A DNA stretch of 45,572 nt from a bacterium (lineage in GTDB: Bacteria; Patescibacteriota; Saccharimonadia; CAILAD01; BJGX01), in assembly GCA_023261595.1 (NCBI GenBank), contig JAHFOQ010000005.1, positions 1 through 45,572 of the forward strand. The letters are read 5' to 3'. The notes under the pieces are model-generated. The model did not search any database and was not told the DNA's origin. It saw nothing but the letters and a program-made list of their open reading frames with translations. The first letter of the stretch is position 1. The number at the start of each line of letters is the position of its first letter. This document shows, in pieces, positions 39,585-45,572 of this stretch. The position numbers and the translations under genes are program-made.

Positions 39585-40612
39585 TCTGTTACCTTATTAT
39601 TATTTACTATATAAATCCCATCTTGCGAAAAAACGATAAGTTGTTTTGGTAGAACTACAGTATTTACTGGATTAGTAATGACAGGGTCAAGTTTTTGTAA
39701 CTCATTTTCGCTCAATTTTGATATGGTATATTTTGAAAATATATTATCGTTTTTCTGCTTAGTAACAGCGAAAAGGAATTGCATCGAACTTGTATTTAAA
39801 CCCGTAATAAGGTTAATATCTGTCGATAAATTAACTTCTTGAACTGATCCTCCTTGTATTAATTTAGGGAAATTATCTGTTGGCGATTTAATTATTATAT
39901 TATTATTGTTAACAATTTTTGCTTGTGAAATCGCTTGTTTCGCAATTTGAGTAATTTGCTTTGAAGCTACAGTAAACTTATTAACTTGTAATTGCGTATT
40001 TGATTCCTTCGTTGTATATAAAACATAATCAGGATTAGATAGTAATAGTTCTTGCAGGTTAACCTCTCCAAGTACTTCTTTATTATTAGTAAGTGTATTT
40101 ATACGTACTAGTGAGCCTTGTATGTTTGGTCGAACATTCTCAGTGTTAAAATATTCGCCATAATTCGTTTGGCTAGGGTTGAGTTGTACTAGTATTAAGT
40201 TAGTATTATCTTGCCATTGTGTAAATGCCACTCTATCTACTTTTACAAGAGGTGTATTTTCTGAACCTTGTTGATCTGTTCTGTAGACAGTCAATTCTCT
40301 ATTACTCGGATTAATGTAGCTAATATTTTCACCGTTATAACTAACTTTTGGTGAAAAACTTGTATTAATAGAACTAATTGTCGTTACCGTGGAATTACTA
40401 ATTTTCTTTAAAAATCCATCTTCAGAAATATAATAAATTGTATTCTCACCTGTAACAATTGGTTGCGAAAGATCTAATTTATCTTTTGAAATAAGGGCAA
40501 TATTTGAGTTATTTGAACCAACAAAAAATATAATAATAGTGGTGATAACTATAATTATTACGATTAATATGAGGAGTAAAATATTTTTCTTGGTAAACAT
40601 ATTATTTTCCAT
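39581..40612 (-). CDS. Membrane-anchored, beta-rich (possible beta-propeller) extracellular protein
   Basis: N-terminal TM followed by recurrent strand patterns (NTIYYISEDGFLKKIS, NGENISYINPSNRELTVYR). Confidence 0.5.
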   Translation of the reverse strand: MENNMFTKKNILLLILIVIIIVITTIIIFFVGSNNSNIALISKDKLDLSQPIVTGENTIYYISEDGFLKKISNSTVTTISSINTSFSPKVSYNGENISYINPSNRELTVYRTDQQGSENTPLVKVDRVAFTQWQDNTNLILVQLNPSQTNYGEYFNTENVRPNIQGSLVRINTLTNNKEVLGEVNLQELLLSNPDYVLYTTKESNTQLQVNKFTVASKQITQIAKQAISQAKIVNNNNIIIKSPTDNFPKLIQGGSVQEVNLSTDINLITGLNTSSMQFLFAVTKQKNDNIFSKYTISKLSENELQKLDPVITNPVNTVVLPKQLIVFSQDGIYIVNNNKVTE

Positions 40613-43046
40613 TTATTGACCAATGCCAAGCTTCACTTGGTAGATTTTTAAAACCATATTTTTCTGCATTTACTTTTAACCAATTAAATCCTGAAGAGCC
40701 TTTACTTAATGTACTACCGTTCTGGGTAAAATCAATTGCTAAACCAACCTCGTGCATTGATGTTCCTGGTATTGCTGTAGGTACTCTACAAGAACTAGCA
40801 GGTGCGGTATAGACATCCGGACATCCATTAGTGGTACGTAATTCAACTTGACGTTGAAAGGACCTAAAACCACCCCCACCAAACGTTATTCCATCAGCTT
40901 TTGCAGCATCAAGTAATTCTTTTAACTTAGCAGCTATTGTGGTATTCACTTGAATCCCATCTACATTACAAACCATAATTTTAACTGTATCAACCCCTCC
41001 AGGTCCTTTATCCTGTTCAACCCCAACCTCAGTTATCCCTGGAGTTGCTGGACAAGGAATATTTGAAGTATCTTCATCTGGATTAGCTGTTGAGGAAGTA
41101 GCATTTCCACACGATATTTTATCTCCAGCAGCCGTAACAAGATCCTGAATAGTCTTCTTAATGCCTGCAATGTATTGCTCTGGATTATTACCACCATCTC
41201 CAGGAGGTGCATATTTCATGATAATATCGGTGATAGTAATTTTACCTTCGTCAAGATAAACCTTTTTAACATAGGTTGGCTGATCATCTTTTGATCCTCC
41301 TCCATCTAAACTATCAGCGAAAGAATCATATTTATACCATAAGCGACCGTTAGCTGAGACATTTGGTTGTGATGCAGTAGCTGTTCTACCAAATGAGTTA
41401 TAGCTATTATCAGGTATAGCCTTACCATAGCTCGATTCTTGAATTGCAATTTGTACGAGCAAGAATGGATTTACTCCAGCTCTTTTAGCACCAGAAACAA
41501 ATTTTGCGCCTAAATTACTCAAAGGTGCATCACCAAGACCTTTTGTTTTAATATAATCATCAATTACTTTACCTAACTCTTCATCACTCGAGTTAATAGT
41601 AAATAACCTTCCATCATCTACACATGTTCCAACACCTTGCGCACCATTTTTATTACAATCATTAGATTGTTGCACGCCTACTGCACTTCCTCCACCATTA
41701 GAAACATTTTCAGCAATAACTGCACCAAAAGCATCTTGTCCGGCAGGACTAGTTGGGTGAACCGCTAATCCATCAGCGTTTGTTATAAGATTATTAGAAT
41801 CAACTAAGCCAGGTTTTATATCTACTGGATCACCCTGCGGGTAGACAGTTTTAAACCAAGAAATAACAGAGTATCCCTCACCTTTATTATCGTAAATTGC
41901 TTTATTAATACTTTGATATGTACCAGCTAGAGATGGTTTATCTTGGAATCTTCCAGCTACATCTACCCAGTAGATTTTTGCTTCTGGATTAGCAGTTTTA
42001 ACTGCGGTGATAGCAGTTTTAATATCATTACCAAATGTAGCTACATCGTACGCATTTGTACCTAGAGCAATTACTACTGCTTTTGAAGCTTTAATTTTCT
42101 CTGTACTTGAATTTATAACTTCTAAACCTGTTGGACTTGGTCCTCCTCCTGTTAAACCTCTACTACTTAATCCGTCTACTTCCACATCGGAATACCCAAC
42201 AGCAGAAAATTTTGCAATAATGTTTGCTTTGGATTGGAAGGTGATTGAATCACCGATAACAAAAACTTTACCAGGTGCTGGTTTACTATCTACCGTAGTT
42301 GGTTGAGTATCATCGGCTTGAGCAGCAGGTAAAAGAGGGTTATTTTGTTTGGTTGTTTGAGCTGGGGTTGTACCACTACCTGCACCCCCACTACCCGAAC
42401 TACCGGCTTGTAATTGTTTGTAATAGCCAAGCGCCATCGTTACATAGGTTTGTACACTACCAGGGCTATATCCAGGACCACCATTATATGCCCCAAACAA
42501 ATAACTTAGCGTGCCTTTTTCTTTCGCTGCTAATTCTCCTTCTTTTGCTCCGCTGGCAGGTATTTGAGCTATATCTTTTAAGAATACCTTAGCAGCGGCA
42601 TTCGCAGCATCTTGAAAATTATTAATATCTCCTGCGTCCTTAGGAAAAGAAGTTGGGAGAAATTGAAACGGACCTTGAGCATTGGCACTACTTGTTGGCC
42701 ATCCTTTATTGTAGTCGTCAGGGTTGGAGCCTTTAATTGCTGATTGTTTATAGTCACGTATCCCATTTTCTACCATAAATAACGCCATTAACGCGAGAGG
42801 ATCGGTTTGTTGGCTATTGGCAGCTTTGGTTATCATAGTTCTAACTGGTTCAGGCAGATCATTCGGTAGTGTTGAACTTACTGATGTAGTGATTGTGGTT
42901 GCACCACAAGGCACATCCGTTGGATCAAACTGTGGCGTTCTTTCAATCTCAAATCTTTGTTGAGGAGTGAAAGCTAAAGCTTGAAAAGGAAGTAAAACTG
43001 TAAGACTTAGCAAAATGAAGGTAAAAATAAGTTTAAGCTTTATCAT
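40602..43046 (-). CDS. Secreted multidomain wall/glycan enzyme: lytic-transglycosylase-like, SGNH hydrolase-like, glucosaminidase-like and VanY-like carboxypeptidase
   Basis: Signal peptide; MVENGIRDYK...QGPFQFLPTSF; VFVIGDSITF...ALGTNAYD...DGLAVHP; IAIQESSYGK...NSFGRT; GGFRSFQRQVEL...GTSMHEVGLAIDF...WHWS. Confidence 0.8.
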   Translation of the reverse strand: MIKLKLIFTFILLSLTVLLPFQALAFTPQQRFEIERTPQFDPTDVPCGATTITTSVSSTLPNDLPEPVRTMITKAANSQQTDPLALMALFMVENGIRDYKQSAIKGSNPDDYNKGWPTSSANAQGPFQFLPTSFPKDAGDINNFQDAANAAAKVFLKDIAQIPASGAKEGELAAKEKGTLSYLFGAYNGGPGYSPGSVQTYVTMALGYYKQLQAGSSGSGGAGSGTTPAQTTKQNNPLLPAAQADDTQPTTVDSKPAPGKVFVIGDSITFQSKANIIAKFSAVGYSDVEVDGLSSRGLTGGGPSPTGLEVINSSTEKIKASKAVVIALGTNAYDVATFGNDIKTAITAVKTANPEAKIYWVDVAGRFQDKPSLAGTYQSINKAIYDNKGEGYSVISWFKTVYPQGDPVDIKPGLVDSNNLITNADGLAVHPTSPAGQDAFGAVIAENVSNGGGSAVGVQQSNDCNKNGAQGVGTCVDDGRLFTINSSDEELGKVIDDYIKTKGLGDAPLSNLGAKFVSGAKRAGVNPFLLVQIAIQESSYGKAIPDNSYNSFGRTATASQPNVSANGRLWYKYDSFADSLDGGGSKDDQPTYVKKVYLDEGKITITDIIMKYAPPGDGGNNPEQYIAGIKKTIQDLVTAAGDKISCGNATSSTANPDEDTSNIPCPATPGITEVGVEQDKGPGGVDTVKIMVCNVDGIQVNTTIAAKLKELLDAAKADGITFGGGGFRSFQRQVELRTTNGCPDVYTAPASSCRVPTAIPGTSMHEVGLAIDFTQNGSTLSKGSSGFNWLKVNAEKYGFKNLPSEAWHWSINGK

Positions 43047-44020
43047 ATTAAATCCTTAATACTCATCTTATATATCCCTAATTCTGAATTGAGATAAATA
43101 TACTGAGAATTTACCGCTAAACTCGTAATTTGCTTAAATTCCACCGGTAGTTTTGCTATCGGTTTTGATTGTTGTTTACTTATATCATAACTATATAAAA
43201 ACATTGTATTTTGTTTGGTATCTTTATCTAGGTATATAAGAGTATTACTATTAATTGCTGCAATTGCCTGTATGTTATTTGTTATTGTTAATTGAGTTAA
43301 TTGTTTGTCTCTAATTAAGTATACTGGTGATGAAGAAATATTTTCTTGGATTAAACTAAACCCAAGAGTAGAAAACGGTTTATAACCAAAATTTTTCTTA
43401 TTTGTGATTTTTTGTAATCCACTTAGTTTAGTAAACTGATTAATAGTAATATTGTTAAAATTATCTTCATTATCTCTTTGAGCAAGATCTATATACGTAT
43501 TATCCGAGAGCAACATATAAGTAATAAACTGGCTGGTAAAAAGTGTATCTCTTTGAGTATTAGCTATGGAGCCTCTATATGCTGTTTCGGTAAGTTCTCC
43601 TGCATCGGTTCCTTTTGTTTTGTCGGTTGAATTTGTAATTAAGTAGTTATCTTTTGATAACCAAGCAAAGAATCTCCCGTTTGTTTTTTGAATAGTCTGA
43701 AAACTACTTAAGTCATAAACAGTTTTTATGTCAGGTCGTTTCTCAGTTACGTACAATCCGAAGGGGTTTAATTCTATCTGACTATCATTTGCAAATTCTT
43801 TTTGTAATTTAAGTTCAGAATTATCTATTTTAAACAGTTTTGTATTACTAATTACATACGGCTGATCATTAATAACAGATATTGTACCGGAAGCTTTACC
43901 AACTAATTCAGGTTTTAGCTCAGTAAGAGAACCTCCAATAATAAAAATACTAATAATTGTTCCGACAATAAATACGCCTAAAATTCCTATAATTATGTAA
44001 AGTAATGTTCGATTATTCAT
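43043..44020 (-). CDS. Membrane-anchored, beta-rich extracellular protein
   Basis: N-terminal TM; repeated SVINDQPYVISNTKLFKID / KTVYDLSSFQTIQK-like strands. Confidence 0.5.
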   Translation of the reverse strand: MNNRTLLYIIIGILGVFIVGTIISIFIIGGSLTELKPELVGKASGTISVINDQPYVISNTKLFKIDNSELKLQKEFANDSQIELNPFGLYVTEKRPDIKTVYDLSSFQTIQKTNGRFFAWLSKDNYLITNSTDKTKGTDAGELTETAYRGSIANTQRDTLFTSQFITYMLLSDNTYIDLAQRDNEDNFNNITINQFTKLSGLQKITNKKNFGYKPFSTLGFSLIQENISSSPVYLIRDKQLTQLTITNNIQAIAAINSNTLIYLDKDTKQNTMFLYSYDISKQQSKPIAKLPVEFKQITSLAVNSQYIYLNSELGIYKMSIKDLI

Positions 44021-45572
44021 TATTGGCTACAAATACTTTTAATATTAGCTTTATCTGGCAAGTAGTCACCAGGGTTTTGTTTTGCACCATCTACCCCATC
44101 TTTACGAACTTCAAAATGTAGATGAGGGCCAGTAGAATCTCCGGTACTATCACCAATTGAGATTACATCGCCTTGCTTCACAGGATCACCAACATTTTGA
44201 ACAAGTATTTCTTTATTGTGGGCATACGCGGTATATAATCCATCTTTATGTTTAAGAATTACAAAATTTCCATATCCGCCACTTTGTCCCACTGGTCGAA
44301 TTGCCGCAACTTCTCCATCTGCAACCGCATAAATCTTTGCTGTTTCTTTACCAGAAAAATAAATATCAACAGCGGGGAATCCATGTCCTTTGGTACATCG
44401 ACTAATTCCATAAGGCTCCTCTACCGGCCAAATAAAATTAGCTGAATTTTGTCCATTATTTTCCAGTGATCCACCACCTCCTCCAGAGTTTCCAGCGTAG
44501 ATACTCGTATCACTAGCATCACTACTCAGCTTACTGAGGTAATCTAGCTGAGTATTATAATAATTATAGAGCCGATATCTAATAGCGAGTAACTGACTAG
44601 GATTATTTAGGTCTTTTGCGTCTTGTAGAAGAAACTTACAATCATTGTATTTGTTAAATTCTGAATCTGGATTATCATTTACTGGTTGTTTATTTACATC
44701 AAGGTCGACAGATTTTTCAGGGTAATAAGAAAAATATCTTTTATATCCTGTTAAGGTTCCTTTATCGTCTCGAATTTCTCTTTCTTTAATTTCAAAGTAT
44801 AATGCCGTTGGAATTTTCGCTTTAAAACATTCATCATAGTGTGAGAATTTGCGTTTTTGATTCTCATCATTTCCCTTTTTTACCCCCTCTATAATGTGGG
44901 CATTATCAATAGGATCTAACGCAAGTTCTTGTGGGGTGAAACCTGCTGTCTCAATCTTAAAATACTGATCTCCGGTAATGTCTGCTGCTAAGGCATTATT
45001 TTTTTCTCCTGTTGCATAAAACAATATATCGCTATGTATATTAGCAAGAGACCATAATGGATCTAAGATAGATTTAAAACTACCTATCATTGCTGTTCTT
45101 GCGGTGTTGGGTGAAGTAGAATTTTGCATTATGATACTCGCCAATGAATGAATGTTGGCAGTATTAAAAATACGGTAAGCAATACCATTATTTTTTTGGA
45201 GCTTACTATCAATATCATCTGCTCTTAAGGCTAATACTTTTGATTCATAAGGGGTTAAAAATCTCCCACCAATTCCTAAGGTATAATCATTCATTAATTG
45301 TCGTAAGCCCATACTTTGACGGTTATAGTTATTTGGTCCAGGTTCAAGGCCACTTACTGAAGTAGAAGAACCAGTTCTAACATATGAAGTCATGATTTGC
45401 TCTAGGCCAAAACTACTAGTGTTACTAAACACACCTTGTGAATTATTTAAGATTTGTGTCTTAAGATCGGTGTAGCCATTAAGCATTATTTGGTTACCAT
45501 CTTGACCAGTTTCTTGCTTAAGACTATCTAAAAGGTTAGAAAGTGTTGAGAAAATACTCCCAAGAAAACCAG
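44020..45572 (-). CDS. M23 (LytM) endopeptidase at the C-terminus of a longer protein; 5' end lies outside the window
   Basis: GHGFPAVDIYFSG...GYGNFVILKHKDGLYTAYAHN...STGPHLHFEVRKDG; frame stays open upstream of 45486 to the window edge (GFLGSIFSTLSNLLDSLKQETGQDGNQI-M). Confidence 0.9.
   Translation of the reverse strand, partial: GFLGSIFSTLSNLLDSLKQETGQDGNQIMLNGYTDLKTQILNNSQGVFSNTSSFGLEQIMTSYVRTGSSTSVSGLEPGPNNYNRQSMGLRQLMNDYTLGIGGRFLTPYESKVLALRADDIDSKLQKNNGIAYRIFNTANIHSLASIIMQNSTSPNTARTAMIGSFKSILDPLWSLANIHSDILFYATGEKNNALAADITGDQYFKIETAGFTPQELALDPIDNAHIIEGVKKGNDENQKRKFSHYDECFKAKIPTALYFEIKEREIRDDKGTLTGYKRYFSYYPEKSVDLDVNKQPVNDNPDSEFNKYNDCKFLLQDAKDLNNPSQLLAIRYRLYNYYNTQLDYLSKLSSDASDTSIYAGNSGGGGGSLENNGQNSANFIWPVEEPYGISRCTKGHGFPAVDIYFSGKETAKIYAVADGEVAAIRPVGQSGGYGNFVILKHKDGLYTAYAHNKEILVQNVGDPVKQGDVISIGDSTGDSTGPHLHFEVRKDGVDGAKQNPGDYLPDKANIKSICSQ

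Overview
The window looks like the replication-origin region of a small-genome, CPR-type bacterium. I infer Candidatus Saccharibacteria from overall gene content and compaction, not from a search. The origin core is rpmH-rnpA-yidD-yidC-jag-mnmE on the minus strand, diverging from dnaA-dnaN-recF-(DciA-like) on the plus strand, with clustered DnaA boxes on both sides of dnaA. Left of it (about 1.7-29.6 kb) is a large surface-glycan locus: many GT2/GT4 glycosyltransferases, a Wzm/Wzt-type ABC exporter, an O-antigen-ligase/DUF2079 fusion, a GT2+WsaF-like 1000-aa transferase, methyltransferases, a DPM1-like GT with DUF2304 and a small EamA-like protein, and dTDP-rhamnose genes rmlB-C-D-A. Two secreted repeat proteins are also present. 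Right of recF (about 39-45.6 kb) is a tightly overlapped minus-strand operon encoding an Ig-like protein, two membrane-anchored proteins of possible beta-propeller type, an 814-aa protein that appears to combine four wall/glycan-active domains, and an M23 endopeptidase whose ORF runs off the window. The most interesting items are the multi-enzyme operon, a probable ATA start for the giant glycosyltransferase, a tandem GIY-YIG repeat whose unit carries a tRNA 5'-half-like sequence with a palindrome in the D-loop position, a recurrent leaderless promoter architecture, and interlocked stop codons at convergent gene ends. No rRNA, intact tRNA or CRISPR array was recognised.
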